Shown: in pieces, positions 1-10,921 of the stretch
Numbering within the stretch: the first letter of the stretch is position 1
How the letters are laid out: each line of letters opens with the position of its first letter
DNA from: Trametopsis cervina
Taxonomy: Eukaryota; Basidiomycota; Agaricomycetes; Polyporales; Irpicaceae
Reading direction: 5' to 3'
Length of the DNA stretch: 64,000 nucleotides
Assembly: GCA_022385755.1 (NCBI GenBank)
Contig: MU278354.1
Span: 450,805-514,804, forward strand
Program-made: the position numbers and the translations under genes
The notes under the pieces: model-generated
Seen by the model: the letters and a program-made list of their open reading frames with translations, nothing else
Database searches by the model: none
What the model was told of the DNA's origin: nothing

Positions 1-21
1 CACTCTGTTACTGTGTCTACA

Positions 22-79
22 TAGCCCAGTGGTTTACTGACTTTGTTTTGTTCAGTCCCAAGGCTGCTGGTTCAACTCC
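22..79 (+). repeat. possible tRNA-derived SINE head (RNA pol III A and B boxes)
   Basis: TAGCCCAGTGG at 22-32 fits the pol III A-box consensus, and GGTTCAACTCC at 69-79 fits the B box with one mismatch. The spacing is tRNA-like, but I cannot fold a complete tRNA cloverleaf around them. That combination is typical of the 5' head of a tRNA-derived SINE. The left edge is outside or at the window border, so target-site duplications cannot be checked. It could also be a degenerate tRNA. Confidence 0.4.
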
Positions 80-121
80 GGCTCAGTCCAGTGAATTGAC
101 CTAAGCATGTTTACATCACGT

Positions 122-157
122 CGTGTCGAAGCGCCAGCATGTTGGCGCTTCGACACG
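122..157. repeat. perfect 15-bp inverted repeat (hairpin)
   Basis: CGTGTCGAAGCGCCA at 122-136 is followed, after a 6-nt loop, by its exact reverse complement at 143-157. It lies about 40 bp downstream of the pol III-like boxes. It could be a transposon terminus, a MITE remnant or a structured part of the SINE-like element. No coding function is seen. Confidence 0.75.
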
Positions 158-1979
158 AGCTGAGGGCATTAGCATGACACTGGGTGGTCTTTGTTTGGGC
201 TTATTTGGTCTTTTTGGGCCTGTTTTCGCTAAAAACAGCTGTAGAGCCTCCAATAAAATCCGGAAAAATCTGGAAAAATCGCCAGAAATTCTGGAAGGCT
301 TAGTAACCCCATGTCACATGATCACGTCACTCTCACACGGTCATGTGATCTCACAAATTGCGTTCTTTTGCAAACAAATGCACAAAATGCTTTCTACAGA
401 GCTTAATAAAATGCGGAAAAATGCGCTAAAATGGGAGCACATTATCTAATACATGTGTGCACGTGTCTGAGATGTCACATGGCTGTCATAACTTATGTAT
501 TGAGCGAAAGGCAGACATGTAAAGGTGTAGATGGACTGTGGGAGTTTGACCTCCCAAAATGGAAGGTGTGCGCTTATCTAATCTGATCCTCCTACTATGG
601 ACGACATTGCTGTAGCTGCATTATTAAGCTCAGAAAACACAAAATACTCGAAAAACATAGACAATGCAAGCTTTCAAAAGCCATAAAACAGCACTGAGGC
701 ATGGAATACACTTCAAATGAGGGGGGCTCTTCAATATAAGTGTTTTATGGCCAAACCGAAGCCCATCAAAGTTGGGCGCTTATTTCCCAAAAAGGGCATA
801 TGTGTTTCTCATCTTCTGCTCTCAATTCTGCATGGTTTCCTGCTGTAAAAATCGAGGAAGTTTTGTAGTCTCAAATAAGCGCTCAACTACACAAATTGCT
901 AATGGGTCAATAACTGCTACTAATGCCATCAAAACCATACAAAATTGTAACAAAATATGCTTATAAAAGTGTATTCCAATCAAAATTCCCACACATAGGG
1001 ACAAAAATGTCACTGTCGCAAGATGTCAAGGTGCCAAGTGTTATTGGAACGATTCTACTTCGTACCTCAGGAATCGTAACCTGTTCTAGTCTGCACATAC
1101 TCATGATGGATGCAGCTAAGCTGCGGTTTGTCTCTGTGTCATCCAGATGTGCTCTATTGATCAGTGAATCAGATCCAATGCAAGTAACCTCACACACACT
1201 GCACACTGTCCTTTCACTCTCCGCTACCGCTTGCTATGTAGCACGTACTATGTTCTGCTGTACCATGCCCCATGTATTTACTGTATCACACAAATATTAT
1301 TCATTTCTTGATTATCATTTCAATATATGCACAAAAATAATCAATGGATAAGGGCAGTCACCGTGAACATTGCACAGAGTTGACAATGTTTGTAAAGCAT
1401 TGTCACACCTTGGAGTTTGCATCAAAAGGATTCAAAATCTGGTGTCTGGTGGAAAACCTAGATATTACAGGTAAAGGTAGATCTATGCAGTTCTACTTAG
1501 GTCTACTTAGGTTTATAAGACATTATTTCCCCAATGAGTAGTATATATACACCCCTTTCATCACTTCTAGCCCTCATCTCAACCTTCTGGTCTTTACTGA
1601 GCTAGCTTTACATATAGTTTACTAGTGGTTCATTCCTGCATAAGGACATCAGGAAACAAAAAACGTCTATGGGCGCTGTGTGACACTGTGTAGCACTGCG
1701 TAGCTGCTGGTAGCTTGCGTAGCACCATTCCTGTTTCCTGATGGAGTTTACGCCTTTCAGTGTCTTGAGATTAGAGCAGCTCTCTGAGCATCACATGACC
1801 CAGTCTCCGTGACACCCAACCCATTCAGCAGGGATTTTTCTGGTGTACCAATCAGGCCCTAAGTATTCTGTGGAGCCACATGGCTTTGTCTTTGTGATAT
1901 ACCACAAACCTGCACTTCACACAGATATCACTGGTAATTCATTGCTGCAAAGATACACTTAGGATAAGATAGATCATAT
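158..1979. other. gene-free AT-rich region with repeat-like character
   Basis: No open frame here looks like a protein or can be spliced into one. Small inverted repeats occur: CCATAAAACA at 681-690 against TGTTTTATGG at 742-751; TGGAATACACT near 702 against its complement near 967; CATCAGGAAACA near 1647 against its complement near 1733. This suggests decayed transposon DNA. The right end is the 3' flank of the kinase gene on the minus strand. Confidence 0.5.
1401..1814 (+). repeat. weak solo-LTR candidate
   Basis: The segment starts with TGTCAC and ends with GTGACA, the terminal inverted motif common in Ty3/Gypsy LTRs. It holds a TATATATAC box near 1545, followed by a C/T-rich leader. The flanking five bases (agcat and cccaa) do not form a target-site duplication, and no primer-binding site or polymerase fragment is adjacent. 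This is a candidate only. Confidence 0.2.
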
Positions 1980-4014
1980 CTAGGACTTATTGTGCCACTT
2001 TCTGAATAATTCTGCCCATCCATGTAAGTGATGGTGGCTATCCTGCTCATCAGAACCTCCAAATGAACCTGGGATGGGGAGATCATCTTCATGGTCTTCT
2101 GCAGTATGTGGTTGGCTCTGCACTTGCTGCTTTAGGCTCTGGTCCGCCTCCTTCTGAATTTCATGAAGCTCCTTGGGAACATTCTGCTCAAGTGGCTGGT
2201 GTGCATCTGCCTCATGCCTGAGCCCATGCGCCGACGACGGTCTGCCTCGGGATGAAGCTGAATCCTGCGACTGCGATTCTTGTGGCGGTCCAATGCCGGA
2301 TGAATGTGGCGTTGCAACGCGAGGGATATCGCCTTCGGGGCCCGTTACCTGCACAAAGTCGTTCTCACCGGGACTACCCGTTGGATGTTTCCGTTCTGCT
2401 TGCGCCGAGACTGCTTTGTCGTCGTCGTCGTCGTCGTCATCGTCGTCATCATCACTATCAACATGTTTCCACCCGCCACTGCTCTTACTGCTATTTCTGG
2501 ACCCAAAGCGATGTAGAGCGCGTGCACCAGCGATAGCGGCTTTCCAACGAGCACGCGGGTTGAAATTGTCGCGGAGACCAGTAAGATCATGTTCGTTCGA
2601 CGGTTCGTGTGTTGTAACCCACTGCATCCCAACAATGGTAAGATCTTTTGTAGAGCGGGGGTCATAACTGATATGGACTCACGACATGTTTCAGGGCTTG
2701 CTCTGCTGTTAACCGTTGAGCAGGATCAGGATCGAGTAATGCAAGGATAAAGTCCTTGGCTGTGGTAGACGATGAGAACTTGATAGAAAGAGGGGTAAGA
2801 CAAATGCTACCTTGCTGAGAGATATTCTTCCAATACCGCTCATGGAACTCTATCTTTGCTGCCGTAGTCTCTCGGATCAGCTCCTTGACATCGTCAGAGC
2901 GGAATGGCGAATATCCGCACAGCAGGACATAGGTAATGATCCTACAGCGCGTTGTCAGGCTTAAATGAGGATATTTTTACGACGCGCTTACCCCGTCGAC
3001 CATATGTCCACACTCTTGCCGTGGCCGCTCTTGTTAAGCACCTCTGGTGCTACGTACCCGAAGCTACCAGCAAGCGAATGGAGCTGCTCCTCTGGCGAAT
3101 GTAAATGCTTGGCACTGTATAACGTCAGTCAACGGATCGCGTGGTGATGAAGGAGTTTACTCACATGCCAAAGTCGGCAATGACGACATCAGAATCAGCG
3201 TCTGTACTGCGGTAAAGGATGTTTTCAGGCCTGGAAAAGTGGCGGAAGGGTATAAGTCGGGAGGATCAGCATGAATAGAGAGGAGGCATACTTGAGATCG
3301 CGATGAACAATGTCGTGCTCGTGGAGATATTGTACGCCGGAAAGTATTGAGCGCACGACGAGGACGGCGTCCGACTCGGTAAACTTGCCCTTCTTGGTGA
3401 TGCGTTCAAAAAGCTCTCCGCCCGTGGCAAGTTCAAAAGCGAGATAGTATTTAGAGCGTGATTCGAACCACTCGTAGAATTTGACCTAGGCGGTGGTCAG
3501 CAAGAAGACGTATGCACACCAGACACGGACATACAATGTTCTTATGGTCAAGTCCCTTGAGGACTTCCATTTCGCCCCAGACCGAGTCCTCGTTGCCCTT
3601 GACCTTCTTCTTCGGGATGACCTTCAGTGCGACGTCGAGAGAGACGCCGCTACTGCTCTGAGAGTCCCTGGATGCGTTCTTGGATGAGGACAGAAGGGAG
3701 GCGGTGGTGGCGATACTGGTAGTGCTGCTTGTACGGGAGCTTGCCGGTTTGAAGGCGTCCAAGGTGGCGGGCGACGCAGCTGCGGCACCGCGCTGTGCGA
3801 TGGACTCCTGGCCCTTTGGGACGTGCCATGTTGCATGCTTTAGATGGGGACAGTGAGCAGATGTTTGCAGGACGCGTAGAACAGCGCGAGAGACACGTAC
3901 AACGACCTTGCCGAAGGAGCCTGTGCCAAGGACCTGGTGAATTTCATAATTCTTCTTCTGTTGGAATGACGGCGGCTGGGGCAGAAGAGTCTCCTTGAGC
4001 GAGAGGGACTTCAT
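1980..4014 (-). CDS. calcium/calmodulin-dependent protein kinase (CaMK)
   Basis: Eight exons on the minus strand: 3901-4014, 3535-3837, 3292-3485, 3165-3230, 2992-3114, 2811-2941, 2683-2759, 1980-2621; 549 aa. Seen: glycine loop GTGSFG (30-35), VAIK-type lysine in LDVALKVI (about 110), HRDLKPEN (200-207), DFG (223-225), a GSFGYVAPE activation segment, then a basic [17 protein letters not shown] stretch (359-375) like the autoinhibitory/CaM-binding helix of CaMKs. The C-terminal third is disordered and carries an Asp tract. The family is a cytosolic Ser/Thr kinase relaying Ca2+ signals. A Ser/Thr/Ala-rich insert of about 60 residues separates the glycine loop from the lysine, which is unusual. 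The start is the ATG in ccaccATGAAG; the 20 nt upstream resemble the end of a 5' UTR intron. It is divergent from the HMG-box gene. Confidence 0.9.
2419..2455. repeat. GTC/GAC trinucleotide microsatellite encoding poly-Asp
   Basis: A run of gtc/atc triplets on the plus strand gives about twelve consecutive Asp codons in the kinase C-terminal tail. It is probably length-variable between strains. Confidence 0.85.
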
Positions 4015-5028
4015 GGTGGTTGCGCGCAGACGAGAGCGCACTGCGACAGACAATGGTCAGCTCACGGACGACAGATGAGAGTGGTTGGTAGGTGGTACTG
4101 AGCATGGGATAGTACTGACCAAGTTCGGTGTCGAGTGCTCATAGCAGACAACACCGCCCCCGCGGGCGCCACACTCATCATTCTCCACGATTGGGTATCG
4201 TAGTTGCCGCCACGTGCCAATTGTGCGTGTGCCAATTGTGCCTGCATTCCATAATGCACACAGACGCACACTTGCAGCACTTGCTTCAACCATCTCTCCA
4301 TCTCCTCCCAACCACCGCTCCCGCAGCAGATAATAGGTCCCATTCACAGCCCTTTGCGCACACAAACCCCGAGTGGCATTCTCGCCATCTAGACTATACA
4401 CCGGTCAACTACACCTCGAGGCCCGATGACATATGGTACAGTATCCGCGACCCAGCACGGATCGGCCCGTACTGTAATCGACTGTCAGTGCCACTCCCTC
4501 CTCGACCCTCTCCCACAAGTCGCACAACTGAGCTCGAGCTCGCCCAGCGCGACGATGGAAGCACAGCGCGTCCACGTCGTACACGATATATCTGCGAGGA
4601 AGAGACACCAGCTGCGTCTATCTCCTGCGCCGAAGGGCATCCGCGGTTTCAGAATGACCACAGTCCGTAACGCGCCCGCTTGGTTCGCAAAAGGTCGCGA
4701 GTGGCACACATATACTTGCCCCCCGGAAACTCAAATCGCTCATTAGCTACAACCTGCCTCTTCACCTCTTCACAATCACGCCCCACGCTGTCTGAACCCG
4801 ATCCTCTCGTGCAGTACAAATTACCGCGGCCTGTCAGCCGTGAACACATAAAGCCCTAGAAGCTTACTTCCTCGCGCTCGCGTATGTGGTCACTGCCTCA
4901 ACGTAGAACGGCATATGTATGTTCAGCGCCCATCTTCAGTACTCTTATACTGATCCTTCCTCCAAGTAATCACCACCCTCCGGAGTTGCCACTCCCGCTC
5001 TTTGTTGTCCTCTCCCCCCGCAACGAAC
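4015..5028. promoter_or_regulatory. shared divergent upstream region of kinase (-) and HMG-box gene (+)
   Basis: About 1 kb between the two start codons. It contains a direct repeat of GTGCCAATTGTG with two CCAAT boxes at 4217-4221 and 4232-4236, 15 bp apart, which would suit a HAP/NF-Y-type complex. Open frames present are GC-rich and do not resemble proteins. Which gene the CCAAT pair serves is not decidable here. Confidence 0.4.
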
Positions 5029-6363
5029 ATGGCCTTCCCGCACAACACTCTTTCACCTCCAGCGGCACACCCGCTCACGCCATCTGATCCGTCTGCGCCC
5101 ATACAGACCTCAACGCCACTCGCCTCACGGTCAAAGCGCAGGTCGAGATCGGCTGCCTCCGAGAGCATTCAACCCCCTGCGAACACATCCCGCGGTAGCC
5201 GATCCCCCTCTCACATCCCTCGTCCCCGGAATGCGTTCATCATCTTCCGCACCGAATTCTACAGAGACAATAAGGATCTCTTGGCGTACGAGAAGGACCA
5301 TCGGCATATCAGCCGGATCATCGCTTTCTACTGGCGTACGCTTACTCCCGACGAGAAGGAAGAGTGGAAAGACAAGGCGAAGATAGAGAAACTGGAGCAC
5401 GAACGGAAGTATCCCAATTATCAGTTCACGCCTGTCCATCGCACAGGTGAAGTCAAGAAGCGTAATGTCAAGCGCAACGGTGCGAGGGAGATCAAGCGGT
5501 GTGAGGTGGTCGCAAGTCTACTCAAGAATTGCTCTGAGCCTACAGAGCTTCAAGGTGTTATGGCGGAGCTGTATATGACCCCATCTGCTGAGGAGAAGGG
5601 AATGAAGGCCATTGCCCCCTCCGAATCACCTGAAGCACCGTTGAATCCGTCTTCAGTGCATGGATCTCTTTCATCCGACTCCATGTTTCACAATCTCCCA
5701 CACCCAATGGCTCAAATCTCCCCTCCGACGCAACTCGCATATCCTGAGGTGTTAGTCAATTCTCACCCATCTCTGCTCCCCTCTCCCTCTTCTGCGTCCT
5801 TAGGGTCCAATAACTCGGTGAGTACTCCAATATTGAGCATTGCAAGTACGCTGACTCTAGCTCTTTATCACCAGATATTCGAGCAGCCCCCGTACCCATC
5901 ATACCACCCTGGCAATATACCGCTTATGTACCCCGAGCCTGAGCCTGTTTTGGATCCTATAACACCCGTTACGCAGGTGCCTTACGACGCGCCGCTCTAT
6001 GGCCATCACCATGAGCCAGAGTTTTTACTACAACAGGGCGCACACATTCCTGCATCTATGACTTTGGACAGCACCAGCACGGGAACGTATATGGACTCTC
6101 ACAATCCATTTATATCTCATCCCTACTGTGGACAGGCCTCATTCGCGGGCTTCCCAAACCAGGAGCCTAGAGATCATGAGATATGGTCCGTCTATGACAG
6201 TCCCACCTATCGTCATAATGCCTGGGTGAACCATGAGGGTACCTCGTCTCTTCCCGTAGACTTAAACCCCGCGAGGACCGCCGAACGTGTGGACGTTCAG
6301 AGCGACTGGTACACGGAGCCCTGTTCCTCCTCACTCAGTCACTGGGCCACGCATGTCATATGA
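5029..6363 (+). CDS. HMG-box (MATA-HMG type) transcription factor
   Basis: Two exons, 5029-5817 and 5875-6363, giving 425 aa. The HMG box lies at about residues 62-135: HIPRPRNAFIIFR opens it, followed by ISRIIAFYWRTLTPDEK and the WKDKAKIEK-LEHERKYPNYQF helix and tail. This is the SOX/MATA-like minor-groove-binding fold. The rest is Pro/Ser-rich and probably disordered. The 57-nt intron (5818-5874: GTGAGT, branch CTGAC, acceptor CACCAG) is a multiple of three and has no stop, so unspliced mRNA would encode a 444-aa form. The start ATG is in aacATGGCC; frame upstream of it has no ATG. The target genes are unknown. A second HMG-box gene lies at 37514-38895. Confidence 0.88.
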   Translation: MAFPHNTLSPPAAHPLTPSDPSAPIQTSTPLASRSKRRSRSAASESIQPPANTSRGSRSPSHIPRPRNAFIIFRTEFYRDNKDLLAYEKDHRHISRIIAFYWRTLTPDEKEEWKDKAKIEKLEHERKYPNYQFTPVHRTGEVKKRNVKRNGAREIKRCEVVASLLKNCSEPTELQGVMAELYMTPSAEEKGMKAIAPSESPEAPLNPSSVHGSLSSDSMFHNLPHPMAQISPPTQLAYPEVLVNSHPSLLPSPSSASLGSNNSVSTPILSIASTLTLALYHQIFEQPPYPSYHPGNIPLMYPEPEPVLDPITPVTQVPYDAPLYGHHHEPEFLLQQGAHIPASMTLDSTSTGTYMDSHNPFISHPYCGQASFAGFPNQEPRDHEIWSVYDSPTYRHNAWVNHEGTSSLPVDLNPARTAERVDVQSDWYTEPCSSSLSHWATHVI

Positions 6364-7296
6364 AGGTCTACCATCTACATACCCGCATAACTACGCCGTA
6401 GCTTGTCCATATCCCCATCCGTTTCCGTATATACCTCCTATCCACTCGCGATACCTGCATGCTACACAGGCTACTTTTCTTTTCTTTTCCTCAACTTGTA
6501 GATGATGTCCATGATTTTGTTCTGACAATTTTTTTCAACCTGATGTACTTTAAGGCTACTGAAATTTCTCGTCTATACGTCATTGCAGATGAATTTAAAG
6601 AGCACTTTTCGCGACCAACAGATGGCGTCCGATATATAGGGCAACGGCTGGTAGTTTCACACGAAGACGGGACGTCACATCAATTGATACGCCCTCGGTT
6701 TTGAGAAATTGGGGCACCTGCGAGAGGTGTCCGAACTTGTAGGCTTCTTCAATTAGACCAGCAACAGGGCGATGGTGTGCATTGGGAAGAAACTCCCGCC
6801 GCTAACCCGTGCTAATCGTAACGCAGCCATCATCTTGGCTGTCTTATTGCTACATAGCTCTGCGGCGTATATCCAGGTGGTGTAATCGCAGTAGTCGGTC
6901 GGCGATATAGCAGAACGTATGCGTAGATTGCGAATGACTACAAAATGACAAATAATGCAAAAGGCGATATACTATAAGGACAAACTACGGAGGTGTAGAA
7001 AATGGGTGCAAACGGTATTCTGTACATGTTATGTGCCAAGCAAGAAGCATGGGTTGTATAGGTGAGATGTATACCAGGCGTCAAAGCAAACAAAAGCGAG
7101 GATTGCGGATGTGCATAATACAATGCGGTGTGGTAATATACTAGAGTGCCCAAGTCCTGAACGCGTAAGGAAAGACATGGTCCGTAAGGACAGTATCAGC
7201 CATAGCAGGTATCGTTCCGAGGGGGAATTATCAGCTTATTCAGGGGAATTAGATTCGCTTTAGAAAAAACTTGAAGAAATTGAGATGGCCGCGAAT
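6364..7296. other. intergenic, convergent 3' flanks
   Basis: 3' side of the HMG-box gene and 3' side of the PUF gene. No coding potential, tRNA or repeat was recognised. Confidence 0.6.
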
Positions 7297-10200
7297 TTAC
7301 ATGCCGTATCCATATCCACGCTGATACGGGTCGGCGGCGACAGCCATAGCAGAGAAGCCGTTTCCGTAGGTCGAGGGGGCGAAGCCGGCATGAGAGTGCG
7401 GCGGGGTCAACCCTGGGCTGTGGTTGGAGCCATTTTGCAGGACATAGCTGTCGATAGAAGAAGCAGGCATCCCATGAAGGCCACCATGCAATTGCGAGAG
7501 ACCACCCTGGCCTTGAAGAGAGTAAGGGGCCGCATAGCCATCCCCTAGAGGATTGCTATGATGTAAACCCTGGTGAGACATATGATGGTGGCCCCCATGC
7601 CCGTTGAGCGCCATACTGGGGTTACGAAGAGCCAAGTTAGCAACAGCTGTCTGACCATGGTAACTGCCGCCAAAGCCATCAACCTGTTCACGCTGCAACT
7701 TGTTCTGAATCCGCTTCCCATACGGCGTGTTACGGATAAGAGGAAGCACCGGACGAATGCCCTCGACCAGGAGCGCACGCTGAGCGGGTTCGGCGTAATC
7801 AAGGGCAGTCTTAGAAAGCGAGCATCAGTACGGGAATATTACTATAAACATAGTTCATACCTGAACGCAGTAGTTCCCGTAAGAATCACGAAGAAGCTTC
7901 TCCAGACGCGTGCGGTTCAGTAGCTCCCCGATCAGAATCTTGCGAGTGCTATGCTCTGCGACACGAATGCACTGTAGGCAGCGTTATTTATGAATCCGGT
8001 TCACCATGCAGACGAACGCAACATACCTTCTCAATAACATTGGAGCTAAATTTCTGGACCGACAATGCACAAACGTTGCCAGTGAATTGCCTTATCACAG
8101 CGTCACTGAAGCGGTTGTCGTTCAGATCCAAGATGTATTGAACGACCTGTGGTGAATATTAGCGGCTGAACTCTTTCTTGTTCATTGGTTAAACACATAC
8201 ATAGTTGCCGTAGGGGTCCTGCACGAGAGTAAGAGCATTGTAAGTGATCTCGTTGACCAACTGAACGCGCTGGGGCTCGGAAGCGTGATCGATACATCTT
8301 TGCAGGACACAACAACCGTGGCGATGAGTGGCGACCTCCACACAGTTAGCGGCAACGGCGTTGTAGATGAACTGCAAAGGAATGGTGAGCTGAGTAGCCG
8401 ACAGGAAGTCATAGATCGTACCTGATTATCCTCCGGCACCAGCTTATTCAAACACTTCTGAATGACATGATTGCCGTTCAAGTCCTTGATGAGAACAACA
8501 ACATGAAGACTAAGAGCAACAATGATGGAGTGGATCTGGATGTTGCAGTTGAAGTCAGTCTACCACAGCCATGTCAACTGATTAAAGAGAACCCGAAACG
8601 GCTATTACTAACCTGCCTGCGTGTGGACAAGAAGTCGATCATCTTCTGGACTGCGCGGGTACCATGCATGTTCAGAGAGATGTTGACCAAATCCTGTGCT
8701 ACAGACTCGCAGATGAGGTTCCTCTGCTCATCGGTAGAGTACTCCAAGAGCTTCTGGCAGAGATAATTGCCGAAAGGATCTGCAGGAGTTTTAGAACGGA
8801 CAAAGGATACCCAACAACGCCTGAACCTACCGATCATTAACTCGGGGAAGTGACCAAAAGTCTCTCTGAAGATCATGTCCCGATGCTCCGGAACACCTTC
8901 CTCCAATTTCTTCTGCAAATAGCGGCAGCCGTGCTGGTCTTTGCACAGCGACGGAATTTCGCCTTGTAGATCTTCGAGACGCATGCCAGCGAAGCGATTG
9001 ACTGTGATGATGCGAACGTCAGCCACGATGACATCTCACCAAGGTCGATGAACATACACTCGCGATCGACATCTCCACGCTTGTGCTTAGAACCGTGTAG
9101 ACCGTTCATCTTGCTATCCCCGTTGGGGCGAGCACCCATACCCAGCCCATATTTGGTCCCGTTATGATGATACAACGCCGTAGAGCCAGCGGATCCTCCG
9201 AGATGCGCATCGTTCTCGTATCCGAAGTCGTCATAACGTCCATTGTCCAACCCGTTGTTCAGATCGTAGACATTATCGTACTGCAACGCGGTCAACGAAA
9301 GCTAATTGTAGGGAGTAAGGAAGAAACGGACCTCATCCATACCGCCGGCCTGCATGCCATTGTACCCCATGTTGCCCTCGTATTGCGCAGACGGCATTCT
9401 AGACAAAGACGGGTGCAGCTCAACTGGGCTGGAGTTCTGCGCAGTCAACAATCCATTGAGAGTCTGCGACTCCGCAGACAACGGTGTTCCCAAGCCTTTG
9501 CTCAAACCACTCGGGGGACCCGCTCCAGGAAGAGGCGTTGTCGGAACAGACCGTGCAGTTGTAATAGACAGACCGTCCGAAAGTCCAAGAGGCGAACCGC
9601 GCCTGGAACCGATTGCTTGTACAAGGCCTTGAGGCAACTGATTCAACAGTGGCGTAGCACGCCCAGAGACAGAGGTCTTGGACGGCGCAAGGTCGCCCAT
9701 ACCGCCAGAAAGAGCGATAGCCGGGTTCGTGACGTTGCGACGATCTCCACGACCATTAATCATATCTCCACGACCATTGCCGTTATATTGAGGCCATTCG
9801 GACGGCTTGTCACGAGTGTCAAGTCCGCGACCATTGTATGATCCGCGAGGCTGAGTCTGAGACAAAGCAGCGAGATCCAACGCTGCGGACGAGGCTGACA
9901 GTTGCTACAGAACGTGTTGAGAAATGGCAGCGCAAACGACAGCAGACGGATTACCTTATTGGTGTAACCATTGGTATATTTGTCCTCGTCCGAGGTTGGA
10001 AGATGGCGCATAGCATCTGCGGAGATCATTGATGAGATTTGAGGACATCAATGGGTACACAATGACTCACTGTGCATCTCCTGATCCAACTGCTCGTCGA
10101 GTAGCATGCCGGCATTGAAACCATAGTTGCTCCCTTCCTGCGCGCCAAAGCGGCCGCTCGACGTGCGCAAAATAGACTGAGGAACCACATTCTGACTGCC

Positions 10201-10921
10201 GATACCTCTCTCTCCTGCCAAAGACAGGTTTTCAAGGTGACCAGCCAGCTCCTCATCATGTTCGCTCGCAGAAGTGCGACGGCTAGCCGGCATGCTCTTG
10301 GCGCCGCCTGGCCTGGCAAAGCTCTGATGGTTGTTGCTGTGCGCTTCCGGAGAATGATTTACTGAGGGAGCGTACGTGACGGACTTGCGTTTGTCAGCAG
10401 CCGACCCGACAGCCTTAGAGAGGATTTCTGCATCGACTGACGAGTGGTGCATGCCGGACCCTAAACTGGGAGAGTACTCGCTGCTGAGTAGCGCATTAAC
10501 GCGCGGTGGGGTGGTGGGCGCCGAAGCAGCGAGATGCTGCAGGCCAGCCCCGGATTCGATGGTCAAAAGCTCTTGTGCCTGTTGCTGTTCCAAGGCTCGC
10601 ATCTGATCCTCGAATATTTTCCGCTGCAGAAGGCGCTGGCGTTCATGCTCCATTTTCTTAATAGCACGCTGTTCAGTACGGGACAGGTTAGCAACAGGAC
10701 TGAAAAGAGACGGCGTACTTGTTTACGTACAGCGGACGGGTCCGACACGTTATTACCGTACCTCGCGGCCTGCCAAAATAGGGCATGAAGAGCGGGATAA
10801 CAGTACGCATGACAGCGAGACATACCGAATCTGCGAGGTCTAGGAAGGCAGGCGGACTGTGCTTGTGGTCGTTTGAGGGTTGGTTATTATTGATAGTAGT
10901 AGATTCCAGTGTAGTACTCAT
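7297..10921 (-). CDS. PUF4: Pumilio/PUF-family RNA-binding protein (Puf4/Mpt5-like)
   Basis: Thirteen exons: 10826-10921, 10719-10769, 10071-10668, 9955-10016, 9332-9904, 9058-9280, 8831-9001, 8613-8779, 8422-8535, 8201-8371, 8027-8146, 7861-7971, 7297-7809; 989 aa. The N-terminal half is low complexity. The PUM homology domain spans roughly 535-865 with eight repeats whose base-reading helices read, in order, CRYLQ, NYLCQ, TRAVQ, NHVIQ, CCVLQ, NYVVQ, SNVIEK, NYCVQ. The CR, TR and CC positions match the Puf4/Puf5 subclass rather than Puf3. Family role: binds UGUA-containing 3' UTRs in the cytoplasm and recruits deadenylases. The tail is Gly/His/Asn-rich. The subclass call is from motif memory; orthology is not tested. 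Confidence 0.92.

Noticed and set aside
4128..4670. 180-codon plus-strand frame in the kinase/HMG intergenic region
   Set aside because: No ATG at the start, Pro/His/Arg-rich random composition, no splice structure and it covers the CCAAT pair.
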